This document shows, piece by piece, positions 1 through 9,004 of a stretch of DNA of 64,000 bases; the stretch's first letter is position 1; each line of letters starts with the position of its first letter. The DNA is from Alcanivorax jadensis T9. GTDB lineage: Bacteria > Pseudomonadota > Gammaproteobacteria > Pseudomonadales > Alcanivoracaceae. The notes below the pieces were generated by a model. The model was not told the origin of the DNA. It did no database searches and was given only the letters and a program-made list of their open reading frames with translations. Location of the stretch: the NCBI RefSeq assembly GCF_000756655.1, contig NZ_ARXU01000001.1, positions 1 to 64,000 of the forward strand, given 5' to 3'. Made by a program: the position numbers and the translations under genes.

Positions 1-438
1 GCTTTTTTTATGGGGTCGCTTCGATATGGGCAGATATCTCGACCTCACTCTAGGGCGGAGCTGAATGATTTCGCTCTTTTTGCTCTGCAGGTATTACAGG
101 CATGGATTTGACTCAGCCTTTTAGGGAAACGTTGTCTAGAGTCGCGAATCCAGGAGGTGTTGAGAGTGATCGCTTGATGGTAGAAACCGAGAGCACTTCA
201 GATCCCGCGCATCGAACTGACGGTTGCAGTCGGTCTGTTCAGTGCACTGAATGTTCACACTGAGGAGTGTTGGGCCGATCCCTTGCAGCGCAGCAATAAC
301 CGAAGAAAACGGAAATCATAGGCGTTACGTTTGTTATCCGATATTTTGCCGACAGCCGCAAAACCCATCGTTGGAGCCTTGTCAGCAGGGCAGATGCATC
401 AGGGAATCACTCTGATGGAGGAGGAGCTTGGCCGGCTT
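1..438. other. Non-coding flank, no gene recognised
   Basis: No open frame here has convincing coding character or a ribosome binding site. The T-rich run at the very start may be the tail of a terminator lying outside the window. The stretch ends at the stop of the minus-strand hydrolase. I see no tRNA, repeat or clear promoter. Confidence 0.4.
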
Positions 439-1371
439 TCAGCCCTTCAGTGCCAGAGGCTCAAGCCATTGGCTCATCGCATCCAGTACCTGGTCCCGGC
501 AATGATCGTTGAGAATTTCATGGCGCCCTTCGGGCCAGAAGTGGGCGGTCAATGGCTGCTCCATGGTATGCAACACCTGCTCCAGAGCCATCATGCCCTT
601 GCCCATGTCGCTCATGGGATCTTGCTCGCCACCAAGCAGCAGGACCGGAAGTTGGTCGGGCAGCTCGGCGAGCTGGACGATGCTGTGGATGTGGCGCAAG
701 CCCTCAATCAACTGACACCATGACTCCGTGGTGCAATCGAAGCCACACAGGTCGTCGTCCAGATAGCGTTGTACCTGATCGCGATCATTGCTCAGCCAGT
801 CGAACTCGGTACTCGGGTCCGGCACTCTTTTGGCCCAGGCCCCGAAGGTCATTCTGCGAATCAGCGGACTGACCCCGCGCTTACCATTACGGTGACGGGT
901 CAGTTTCACCGGCAGGCCCATCAGGGTGTAGTAGGCTGCCGGGTGGTAATCGCTGGCGCATAGCACCAGCCCCGACAGATTCTCACCGCTGCGTTGGGCT
1001 GCTGCGAGGGCAATAAAAGAGCCCATGCTGTGGCCGCCAAGCACGCAGGGCAGACCCGGGTGGGTTTCACGGGCCATGGCGATCACTGCCAGGGCATCCT
1101 CAACCAGACAATCCCAGCCGTTGTCGTCGCCGAAATGCCCTTTCGGGCAGGCCTCGCTAACACTCAGGCCATGGCCGCGATGATCCGGACAATACAGATG
1201 CCAGCCCTGTTCGTTCAGTGCTTTCGCAAGGGGCTCATAACGGGCACCATGCTCCGCCATGCCGTGCAGCCAGACCAGAATGCCTTTGGACGTTGCTGCC
1301 TGGGTAGGCCAGTGGTGGATAGCGGTGGAATGGCCGTCGCCCGTGTTCAGGTAGCGCATCTGCTTGCTCAT
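439..1371 (-). CDS. Alpha/beta hydrolase, monoacylglycerol lipase-like (S33/Hydrolase_4)
   Basis: 310 aa, predicted cytosolic serine hydrolase. Visible elements are an oxyanion-type HGMAEH (residues 36-41), DHRGHG (63-68), and the nucleophile elbow GHSMG with Ser115. A late Asp in GGEQDPMSD and a His in EGRHEILND complete the triad. HGMAEH together with DHRGHG is typical of the bacterial monoacylglycerol lipase / lysophospholipase group, so a monoglyceride or similar lipid ester is the likely substrate; this is inferred from the family. The ATG at 1371 is preceded by GGAGAATGTT. The gene diverges from the M61 peptidase at 1581 across about 210 bp. No signal peptide is seen. Confidence 0.85.
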   Translation of the reverse strand: MSKQMRYLNTGDGHSTAIHHWPTQAATSKGILVWLHGMAEHGARYEPLAKALNEQGWHLYCPDHRGHGLSVSEACPKGHFGDDNGWDCLVEDALAVIAMARETHPGLPCVLGGHSMGSFIALAAAQRSGENLSGLVLCASDYHPAAYYTLMGLPVKLTRHRNGKRGVSPLIRRMTFGAWAKRVPDPSTEFDWLSNDRDQVQRYLDDDLCGFDCTTESWCQLIEGLRHIHSIVQLAELPDQLPVLLLGGEQDPMSDMGKGMMALEQVLHTMEQPLTAHFWPEGRHEILNDHCRDQVLDAMSQWLEPLALKG

Positions 1372-1580
1372 AACATTCTCCGGCGGCGCGGTCAGTGGAC
1401 AGGTTGGTGCCTGTGTTATTAAGGCGTCCCTGGCGAGGATAAATGCTCAGCCGGCAGCCTGCCGGCCAGGCTTCCTGAGCCTGTTCCGGACCATGGCATA
1501 ATAACAGCTATGGCAACAGGGTGATGCAGCAACTACCATGCCGGACGCTGTTGTACGCTGCCCGATTTCCAGGAGAGACC

Positions 1581-3380
1581 ATGATTGAATACCGGATTCG
1601 CCCACTGCGCCCTGAAGCTCATCTTTTTGAAGTGACGCTCACCGTGGCGAACCCGACCCCGGAAGGGCAGGCGTTTAGCCTGCCGGCCTGGATTCCCGGC
1701 AGCTATATGATCCGTGATTTTGCCCGTCATCTGGTGTATCTGGAAGCCAGTTGCCAGGGTGAGACTCTGCCAGTCGCGAAAATCGACAAGCAAACCTGGC
1801 AGGTACCGCCCTGCGACGGTCCGGTGCAGCTGCATTATCACGTCTATGCCTGGGACCTGTCCGTACGTGGTGCCCATCTGGATACCACCCACGGCTATTT
1901 CAATGGCACTTGTGTCTTCCTGGCGCCCATGGGGCACGAGGATCAGCCCTGTGAAGTGGACATCGAAGCACCGGAAGGCCCCGCCTATCTGGGCTGGCAC
2001 CTGGCCACCGGGCTGCCGCGGCTGAGTGGTTCGGAGCTGGCATTTGGCCGCTTCCGGGCAGACAACTACGACGCCCTGATCGACCATCCGGTGGAAATGG
2101 GCCCGTTCGAGTATGCCCAGTTTGAAGCCTGCGGCGTACCGCATTGGGTGGTGATGGCCGGTCGTCACAGGACCGATATGGCGCGGCTGTGCCGGGACCT
2201 GAAACCCATCTGCGAGCACCATATCCGCATGTTCGGCGAACCGGCGCCCATGGACCGCTATCTGTTCATGACCCTGGTCACCGGCAATGGTTATGGTGGC
2301 CTGGAACATCGCAATTCCACCAGCCTCATGTGTGCCCGCGATGACCTGCCCAAACGTACCGACGAGCCGGGCAAGGTGCGCGATGGCTATCGCAATTATC
2401 TGGGCCTGTGCAGCCACGAATATTTCCATACCTGGAATATCAAGCGGATTAAGCCGGCGGCGTTTACGCCGTTCGACCTGTCTCAGGAAGTGCACACGGA
2501 ATTATTGTGGGCCTTCGAGGGCATCACCAGCTACTACGATGACCTGTCGTTGACTCGCACCGGGCTGATTGCGCCGCAGAGCTATCTGGAGTTGCTCGGG
2601 CAGACCCTGAGCCGGGTGTATCGCGGCCAGGGCCGTCACAAGCAAACCGTCACCGAATCCAGTTTTGACGCCTGGACCCGTTTCTACAAGCAGGATGAAA
2701 ACGCCCCCAATGCCATCGTCAGCTATTACACCAAGGGTTCCCTGGTGGCGCTGGCGCTGGATCTGACCCTGCGCAACCTGACCGGTGAGGAAAAGTCCCT
2801 GGACGATCTCATGCGTTTGCTCTGGGCCCGTTACGGGCAGACCGGCGAAGGCGTGCCGGAGCAGGGCATACAGCCCCTGGCCGAGGAAGTGGCCGGTTGC
2901 GACATGAGCGACTTTTTCGAGCGGGCGCTTTATAGCACCGAGGATCTGCCCCTGGCAGAGCTGCTGGCCGAACGGGGCGTGGAGCTCAACTGGCGCAGTG
3001 CCGCCGGTCACGGCGACAACGGGGGGAAACCGGGCAAGGAGGGTATTGCCAATCTGGGTGTGCGGGTGGTCGGCGATTCGATGGGCGCCAAGATTGCCGT
3101 GGCATTCGAGCAGGGCCCGGCCATGGCGGCAGGCCTGTCCGCCGGCGATGTGATTATCGCCGTGGATGGCCTGCAGGCCATCCAGAGCAATATCGACAAC
3201 CTGATGGCCAACTTTTTGCCCGGCGAAATCGTGGAAGTGCATGCTTTCCGCCGCGACGAACTGATGAAGTTCAAGGTGAAAGTGGCGCCCAGCGAGCCCA
3301 GCACTGCGTATTTGACCATCGCCAAGGGCGGGTTAACCGAGAAGGGTAAAGCCTGGCTGCACTGGAAAGGCAATGAATAG
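1581..3380 (+). CDS. M61 family metallopeptidase with C-terminal PDZ domain
   Basis: 599 aa. The N-terminal half is the beta-rich M61 domain. The catalytic zinc motif HEYFH lies at about residues 279-283, followed by TWNIKR, which is characteristic of glycyl-aminopeptidase-like M61 proteins. A PDZ domain follows near residues 490-570 (AAGLSAGDVIIAVDG). I chose the ATG at 1581 because CAGGAGAGACC sits directly before it; the frame is open 20 codons further upstream without a better signal. No Sec signal is obvious, so location is uncertain. Family members remove N-terminal residues from peptides, with a preference for Gly or Ala; the substrate here is unknown. It stands alone, followed by a palindromic repeat. 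Confidence 0.88.
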   Translation: MIEYRIRPLRPEAHLFEVTLTVANPTPEGQAFSLPAWIPGSYMIRDFARHLVYLEASCQGETLPVAKIDKQTWQVPPCDGPVQLHYHVYAWDLSVRGAHLDTTHGYFNGTCVFLAPMGHEDQPCEVDIEAPEGPAYLGWHLATGLPRLSGSELAFGRFRADNYDALIDHPVEMGPFEYAQFEACGVPHWVVMAGRHRTDMARLCRDLKPICEHHIRMFGEPAPMDRYLFMTLVTGNGYGGLEHRNSTSLMCARDDLPKRTDEPGKVRDGYRNYLGLCSHEYFHTWNIKRIKPAAFTPFDLSQEVHTELLWAFEGITSYYDDLSLTRTGLIAPQSYLELLGQTLSRVYRGQGRHKQTVTESSFDAWTRFYKQDENAPNAIVSYYTKGSLVALALDLTLRNLTGEEKSLDDLMRLLWARYGQTGEGVPEQGIQPLAEEVAGCDMSDFFERALYSTEDLPLAELLAERGVELNWRSAAGHGDNGGKPGKEGIANLGVRVVGDSMGAKIAVAFEQGPAMAAGLSAGDVIIAVDGLQAIQSNIDNLMANFLPGEIVEVHAFRRDELMKFKVKVAPSEPSTAYLTIAKGGLTEKGKAWLHWKGNE

Positions 3381-3417
3381 TTAATAGTTGAGAATGAATA
3401 ACGACAGAAAACAGGCC

Positions 3418-3502
3418 GTAGGAGCGGCGCTTGAGCCGCGAACCTGCTTGCGAAGGAGATTCGCTGCTCATACCCGCAGGGCGCAGAGAGCGCCGCTCCT
3501 AC
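3418..3502. repeat. REP-like palindromic element, copy A
   Basis: Starts with GTAGGAGCGGCGCT and ends with the exact reverse complement, 14-bp arms about 57 bp apart. Internal GCCGCGAACC matches the other copies in this window. It lies in the gap before hrpA. Likely a paired REP element of the GTAGGAGC type found in pseudomonads; it could fold in RNA and limit read-through from the M61 gene. Confidence 0.75.
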
Positions 3503-3529
3503 GACGTTTTATGGTTGATTGAATTTTTC

Positions 3530-6500
3530 ATGTCTTTAAAAGCACTTTACAGCCAGCTTGATAACGTTCGCAGAGCGGACCATTTTCGTTTGAAAAAGCG
3601 GATTGATGGTCTGTCACGCTTGCCTGCCGACAAGCGCAATGACAAGGCGCTGGAGAAGATATCCACGGCTATTGCCGATTCCATTGCCAATCGGGAAAAA
3701 CGCCAGGCGTCTCAGCCCGTTCTAAACTGGCCGGACCTGCCGGTAGTTGCCAGTCGCGAGGAGATCAAGACTGCCATCTGCGACCATCAGGTGGTGGTGA
3801 TTGCCGGGGAAACCGGCTCCGGCAAGACCACCCAGCTACCCAAGATCTGCCTGGAGCTGGGGCGGGGCATCGAGGGCACCATCGGTCACACCCAGCCACG
3901 GCGCCTGGCGGCACGAGCGGTGGCAAGCCGGGTAGCGGAAGAGCTGAACAGTCCTCTCGGCAGCACCGTGGGCTTCAAGGTGCGCTTTTCCGAGCAAGTC
4001 AGCGAGACCAGCCTGATCAAGGTACTTACCGATGGCATGCTGCTCAATGAGATCCAGCGGGATCGCTTTCTCAACCACTACGACACCCTGATCATCGATG
4101 AGGCCCACGAGCGCAGCCTGAATATCGATTTTCTGCTCGGCTATCTCAAGCAGCTGTTGTCGAAGCGCCCCGATCTCAAGCTCATTATTACCTCGGCCAC
4201 CATCGACCATGAACGCTTTGCCAATCACTTCGGTGATGCGCCAGTGCTGGAAGTATCCGGGCGGACTTTCCCGGTGGAAATGCGCTATCGCCCACCTGCT
4301 GACGGTCAGGAACTGTCCCGGCAGATCGAAGAGGTGCTGCAGGAGATTCAGCGCGAGGAGCGCCGTGATGGCCTGCCCGTGGCCCGGGATGTACTGGTAT
4401 TTTTGGCCGGCGAGCGGGACATTCGCGATGTGCATCATCACCTGAAGCGGTGCGAGCTGAGAGACACGGAAATCCTGCCTCTCTATGCGCGGCTGAGTCA
4501 GGCCGAGCAGCACCGTATCTTTGCTTCTCACCGGGGCAGGCGGGTGGTGCTCAGCACCAATGTGGCGGAAACCTCACTCACCGTGCCGGGCATCCGCTAT
4601 GTGATTGATGCCGGTACCGCCCGGATCAGCCGCTACAGTCTGCACTCCAAGGTACAGCGGTTGCCGGTGGAGCCGGTCAGCCAAGCCAGCGCCAACCAGC
4701 GGGCCGGGCGTAGCGGGCGCATCATGCCCGGTATCTGTTTTCGCCTTTACGACGAAGACGACTTCCTGAATCGGCCTGCGTTTACTGATCCGGAAATTCA
4801 GCGAACCAATCTGGCGGCAGTGATTCTGCAAATGGCGGATCTGCGCCTGGGGCGTGTGGAAGACTTTCCCTTTATCGAACCGCCGGACGGTCGACTGATC
4901 CGTGACGGTTACAGGCTGCTGGACGAGTTGGGCGCGTTGACGCCGAAACAAACCCTGACCCCCCTGGGTCGACAACTGGCCCGCTTCCCGCTGGATCCTA
5001 CCCTAGGGCGTATACTGGTAGCCGCTGCACAGCAGAAGGTGCTGCGAGAGGCGCTGATCATTGTCTCGGCCCTGGCCGCCCAGGATCCCCGTGAGCGGCC
5101 CCACGACAAGCAACAGCAAGCGGACCAGGCGCACCAGCCGTTCACCGACAAGGACTCGGATTTCCTGTTTTTCGTGAAGCTGTGGCAGTGGGCGGACAGC
5201 AAGCGCGAAGCACTCAGCCGCAACCAGTACGAGAAGCTGCTGAAGAAAACCTTCCTGTCGCCCACCCGCATGCGTGAATGGCGCGATACCCACCGCCAGT
5301 TATTGTTGCTGTGTAAAGAGCAGGGTTGGGAGCTGAACCCGCCGACTATGAATGAGCAGGGGCTCGCAGAGGGAGCCTATGGGCCCTTGCATCAGGCCCT
5401 GTTGCCCGGCCTGCTGGCCAACGTGATGCAGCGCACCGATGAGGGCGAGTGGCTGTCCACACGTAATCGCAAGCCCCTGATCTGGCCCGGCTCGTCGCTG
5501 TCGAAAACCAAGGCCCGCTGGCTGATGGCGGCGGAGCAGGTGGAAACCAGCCGACTGTTTGCCCGTACCGTAGCGCGTGTCGAGCCGGAATGGGTGGAGG
5601 CCGCCGCCGCTCATCTGGTCAAACGCCAATATTTCGAGCCGCACTGGTCGAAGAAACGGGGCTGTGCCATCGCCAAGGAGCAGGTCAACCTGTTCGGCCT
5701 GATCCTGGCCACTGGTCGGCGCGTCAACTATGCCCCCATCCATCCCCAGGAAGCCCGCGAGCTGATGATTCGGGAAGGACTGGTGATGGGGGAGTTGCAC
5801 CGCGAACCGCCCTTTGTGAAGGCCAACCGGGAGCAGTTCGAGGCGCTGGAGGAGATGGAACACAAGCTGCGCCGGCGCGATATCCTGGTGGATGAGGAGG
5901 TCCGGGTGGCCTTCTACGATGAGCGGTTGCCGCAGGACGTGACCAGCCTGGCCGGGCTGATGAGCTGGTATAACAAAAAGGCCACTCAGGCGCAGAAGGA
6001 TGCGTTGTTGATGGCGCGGGATTTCCTGCTCTCGCGAAGCCCGGATCTGGGCAACGACCAGTTCCCGGATCAGCTGCGCCTGGATGGCATCAGCCTGCCC
6101 CTGGAGTACAGCTTTGACCCCACCGGCGAGCGCGACGGCGTCACCCTGATTGTCCCCGTGGCGGTCCTCAATCAGGTGCCGGATACCCGCCTGGACTGGC
6201 TGGTGCCCGGGCTGCTGCGGGAAAAACTGGAAGCCCTGATCCGGGCGTTGCCCAAGGCCCGTCGGCGTCACTTTGTACCGGTGCCGGATTTCGTCAGTGC
6301 GCTGCTGGAAACCCTGAATCCGCAGGAGCCGTTGTTGTCTGCCATGACCCGGGAGCTGCAACGCATGACCGGTGTACGTATCGAGCGGGAAGAGTGGCAG
6401 GATGCCACGCTGCCAGATCATCTGCGCATGTTCATCCAGGTGGTAGACCGGGTGGATGGCAAACGCAAGGTGTTGGCCCAGGGACGCCACCTGGACGAAG

Positions 6501-7414
6501 TCCGTGACAAGCTGGATGGCGTTACCCGTAACCTGCCGGAACCCGCGGCGGAGGAGCCGGCCCTGCGCGGCCAGGAATGGCTGTTCGGCACCTTGCCGGA
6601 AACCAGGGAACAGGATCTGGGGGGCATGGTGGTTCGCCGCTATCCGGCGCTGGAAGGTGATGGTGATGCGGTGGTGCTGCGCTACCGGGATGATGCCGAT
6701 GACGCGCGCTGGAGCCATCGGTGGGGCACGGCGCGACTGTTGGGCTTCAAGCTCAGTGTCCAGCTGCGGGACCTGCGCAAACAGGCCTCGCAGATGCCCG
6801 GTTTCCAGAAGCTCAAGGGCGAGAAGGGCGCCATGGCCCGCCAGGCACTGGATCATGCGGTACTGCGTCTGCTGGCAGAGCATTTCCGGCTGGACGAGCC
6901 GGTACGCGATGAGGCCGCCTTCCGGGCCCGTCTGGATGCCCATCGGGGGGATTTCGTGCCCTGGGCAAGCCAGCAATTGACCGCCTTCGGCAAGCTGTTC
7001 GCCGATTATCGGCAGCTGATGGGCAAGCTGGAAAAAAACTTCCCGCTGGCCTGGGCCCATGCCCACCGGGACCTTAAGCAACAACTGGGCAACCTGTTCC
7101 GTGACGACTTCCTGTTGCAGGTGCCCTGGCCCTGGTTAATGGAGTATCCCCGATACCTGGAGGCCATCGGTCATCGTCTGGACAAACTGGGTGGCCAGAT
7201 CGGCAAGGACCGCACCCTAACCGCAGAGCTGGAGGCCTGTGACAAGCAATACGCCACTCGTGCTGCGGGTCTGCCCCTGTGGCAGCAGCCGGCGCCTCTA
7301 CAAGAGTATTTCTGGATGTTGCAGGAATATCGGGTGAGCCTTTTTGCACAACAGCTAGGCACCCGGGTCCCGGTCTCTGCCAAGCGTCTCAACAAGCAGT
7401 GGGAACTCTGCTGA
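3530..7414 (+). CDS. hrpA: ATP-dependent RNA helicase HrpA (DEAH box)
   Basis: 1294 aa, close to the roughly 1300 aa usual for HrpA. Walker A GETGSGKTTQ lies near residue 93 and the DEAHERS box near residue 190. SATIDHERF (motif III), TNVAETSLTVPGIRYVID and QRAGRSGR (motif VI) follow in order. After the helicase core come the winged-helix/ratchet and OB-type regions and the long DUF3418 C-terminal part specific to HrpA. Known role of the family: 3'-5' RNA helicase acting on mRNA and on stalled or collided ribosomes. The ATG at 3530 gives the family N-terminus MSLKALYSQLDNV; the open frame upstream runs through the palindromic repeat and is not coding. Monocistronic between two REP-like elements. 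Confidence 0.96.
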   Translation: MSLKALYSQLDNVRRADHFRLKKRIDGLSRLPADKRNDKALEKISTAIADSIANREKRQASQPVLNWPDLPVVASREEIKTAICDHQVVVIAGETGSGKTTQLPKICLELGRGIEGTIGHTQPRRLAARAVASRVAEELNSPLGSTVGFKVRFSEQVSETSLIKVLTDGMLLNEIQRDRFLNHYDTLIIDEAHERSLNIDFLLGYLKQLLSKRPDLKLIITSATIDHERFANHFGDAPVLEVSGRTFPVEMRYRPPADGQELSRQIEEVLQEIQREERRDGLPVARDVLVFLAGERDIRDVHHHLKRCELRDTEILPLYARLSQAEQHRIFASHRGRRVVLSTNVAETSLTVPGIRYVIDAGTARISRYSLHSKVQRLPVEPVSQASANQRAGRSGRIMPGICFRLYDEDDFLNRPAFTDPEIQRTNLAAVILQMADLRLGRVEDFPFIEPPDGRLIRDGYRLLDELGALTPKQTLTPLGRQLARFPLDPTLGRILVAAAQQKVLREALIIVSALAAQDPRERPHDKQQQADQAHQPFTDKDSDFLFFVKLWQWADSKREALSRNQYEKLLKKTFLSPTRMREWRDTHRQLLLLCKEQGWELNPPTMNEQGLAEGAYGPLHQALLPGLLANVMQRTDEGEWLSTRNRKPLIWPGSSLSKTKARWLMAAEQVETSRLFARTVARVEPEWVEAAAAHLVKRQYFEPHWSKKRGCAIAKEQVNLFGLILATGRRVNYAPIHPQEARELMIREGLVMGELHREPPFVKANREQFEALEEMEHKLRRRDILVDEEVRVAFYDERLPQDVTSLAGLMSWYNKKATQAQKDALLMARDFLLSRSPDLGNDQFPDQLRLDGISLPLEYSFDPTGERDGVTLIVPVAVLNQVPDTRLDWLVPGLLREKLEALIRALPKARRRHFVPVPDFVSALLETLNPQEPLLSAMTRELQRMTGVRIEREEWQDATLPDHLRMFIQVVDRVDGKRKVLAQGRHLDEVRDKLDGVTRNLPEPAAEEPALRGQEWLFGTLPETREQDLGGMVVRRYPALEGDGDAVVLRYRDDADDARWSHRWGTARLLGFKLSVQLRDLRKQASQMPGFQKLKGEKGAMARQALDHAVLRLLAEHFRLDEPVRDEAAFRARLDAHRGDFVPWASQQLTAFGKLFADYRQLMGKLEKNFPLAWAHAHRDLKQQLGNLFRDDFLLQVPWPWLMEYPRYLEAIGHRLDKLGGQIGKDRTLTAELEACDKQYATRAAGLPLWQQPAPLQEYFWMLQEYRVSLFAQQLGTRVPVSAKRLNKQWELC

Positions 7415-7440
7415 TCAGCGATCCTCTCTACGAAGATGCT

Positions 7441-7547
7441 GTAGGAGCGCCGCTTGAGGCGCGAACCTCGCGTGCGAGGAAGGGTAGGGAGACGATCAGG
7501 CATAACAAAACGCTACGCCCGGTTCGCGCCTCAAGCGGCGCTCCTAC
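7441..7547. repeat. REP-like palindromic element, copy B
   Basis: Two perfectly complementary 27-bp arms (7441-7467 and 7521-7547) starting GTAGGAGCGCCGCTTGAGGC, with a 53-bp centre. It sits 27 bp after the hrpA stop. Same family as the copies at 3418, 14138, 20978, 26986 and 45729. In RNA it would form a long hairpin at the hrpA 3' end. Confidence 0.85.
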
Positions 7548-7681
7548 AGTGGCCCTGTAGAAAGCCTGACAGCTATCTACTCACCCCCTTTGCGCTGGCC
7601 ACCCCGAATCCGGATAATCGACCCATTATTCCCATTTGTGGAGCGGGGCCCTTTGCCTCGCTCGAGTGCGAGGACTCGCTT

Positions 7682-8812
7682 GTGAGCTATTCTGTAGTAA
7701 TCAGTGGCACCGGTCTGTGGACCCCGGAGCAGACCATCACCAACGACGAGCTGGTGGAATCCTTCAACGAATACGTAAAGCGTTTCAATGAGAAAAATGC
7801 CCAGGCCATCGAGGCTGGCGAGGTGGAGGCGTTGGGTCCCTCCGATAGCGCCTTTATCGAAAAGGCGTCCGGTATCAAACAGCGTTTTGTGATCGATAAA
7901 AGCGGCATTCTCGACCCGGAAAAAATGGCACCGAACATTGCCGAGCGATCTGACGATGACGTCTCCATTCAGGCAGAAATTGCCGTAAAAGCGGCAAAGC
8001 AGGCGTTGGAGAATGCCAATCTGACCGCCGACGACCTGGATGCGGTATTGGTGGCCTGTTCCAACATGCAGCGCCCGTATCCGGCCATGGCCGTGGAAGT
8101 ACAGGCGGCCCTGGGCATGGATCATGGCTGGGGTTATGACATGAACGTAGCCTGCTCCAGCGCCACGTTCGGGATTCAGGCAGGTGTCGACGCCATTCGT
8201 AATGGCAGCGCCCGTCGGGTGCTGATGGTGAATCCGGAAATCTGCTCCGGGCACCTGGCCTGGGAAGATCGCGACTGCCACTTCATCTTTGGTGATGTGG
8301 CTACCGCCGTGATCCTGGAGCGTAAGGAAGATGCTACCTCCGCCAACCAATGGGAAGTGCTGGGCACGCGCCTGCAGACCAAATTCTCCAACAATATCCG
8401 CAACAATTTCGGGTTCCTGAACCGTGCCGACGAAAGCGGCGTGGGGGCTCGCGACAAGTTGTTCCGCCAGGAAGGGCGCCGGGTATTCAAGGAAGTTTGC
8501 CCGATGGTAGCCGAGCAGATTTCCTCCCATCTGTCCGATACCGGTGTGGCGGTGGAGTCCTTGAGCCGTATGTGGCTGCACCAGGCCAACCTGAGCATGA
8601 ATGAACTGATCTCCAAGCGGGTACTGGGTCGCCCGGCCACCCGTGAGGAAGCCCCGGTCATTCTCGACGACTATGCCAATACCAGCTCCGCCGGTTCCAT
8701 TATTGCTTTCCACAAGTACAACGCGGACCTGCCGGTGGATACCAAGGGGGTGATCTGTTCCTTTGGCGCCGGTTACTCCATCGGTAGTGTGATTGTGAAC
8801 CGGATCAAGTAA
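7682..8812 (+). CDS. Beta-ketoacyl-ACP synthase III family protein (FabH-like)
   Basis: 376 aa, longer than ordinary FabH (about 317 aa). The thiolase-fold triad is intact: Cys158 in NVACSSATFG, His300 in WLHQANLSMNE and Asn333 in YANTSSAGS. An insertion near residues 28-75 (ESFNEYVKRF, DSAFIEKASGIKQR) marks the long FabH-like subgroup of pseudomonads, some of which condense medium-chain acyl-CoA from beta-oxidation with malonyl-ACP. Subgroup and substrate are inferred. I chose GTG at 7682, preceded by GCGAGGA; the longer open frame enters the upstream repeat. Monocistronic, followed by a strong terminator. A shunt from fatty acid breakdown to synthesis would suit a lipid- or alkane-degrading host. 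Confidence 0.85.
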   Translation: MSYSVVISGTGLWTPEQTITNDELVESFNEYVKRFNEKNAQAIEAGEVEALGPSDSAFIEKASGIKQRFVIDKSGILDPEKMAPNIAERSDDDVSIQAEIAVKAAKQALENANLTADDLDAVLVACSNMQRPYPAMAVEVQAALGMDHGWGYDMNVACSSATFGIQAGVDAIRNGSARRVLMVNPEICSGHLAWEDRDCHFIFGDVATAVILERKEDATSANQWEVLGTRLQTKFSNNIRNNFGFLNRADESGVGARDKLFRQEGRRVFKEVCPMVAEQISSHLSDTGVAVESLSRMWLHQANLSMNELISKRVLGRPATREEAPVILDDYANTSSAGSIIAFHKYNADLPVDTKGVICSFGAGYSIGSVIVNRIK

Positions 8813-8841
8813 CCGCCCGCCGGTTTCACGTCAGCTTCACG

Positions 8842-8867
8842 AAGGCCGCATTCTGCGGCCTTTTTTC
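8842..8867 (+). terminator. Rho-independent terminator after the FabH-like gene
   Basis: Stem AAGGCCGCA / TGCGGCCTT with a 3-nt loop, then six T. It separates the ketoacyl synthase from the HvfA-type operon. Confidence 0.9.
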
Positions 8868-8882
8868 ATGCTGCCTGTAACG

Positions 8883-8909
8883 TTTACCTCACGGCTTCAT
8901 CTCTATATT
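8883..8909 (+). promoter_or_regulatory. Candidate promoter of the HvfABCD-type operon
   Basis: TTTACC (8883-8888) and TATATT (8904-8909) with a short 15-bp spacer, about 95 bp upstream of the first gene. The spacing is sub-optimal. TGTAAC at 8876 could instead be an ECF-sigma -35 element, but no convincing partner -10 was found. Only the location between the upstream terminator and the operon is firm. Confidence 0.3.
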
Positions 8910-9004
8910 GTCTGAATCAGGCGCTACGCAAAACAACGTGGTTTGCCTGAGCCGCATTGTGCGGTTTCGGATACAACCTTAATAATGATGTATGGAGACT
9001 GAAC

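Noticed and set aside
3431-3529. N-terminal extension of HrpA by 33 codons
   Set aside because: The extension runs through the REP-like palindrome and lacks homology; the ATG at 3530 gives the family N-terminus.
5300-7084. 594-codon minus-strand open frame opposite hrpA
   Set aside because: High-GC shadow frame: Gln/His-rich, no start signal, antisense to a firmly identified helicase.
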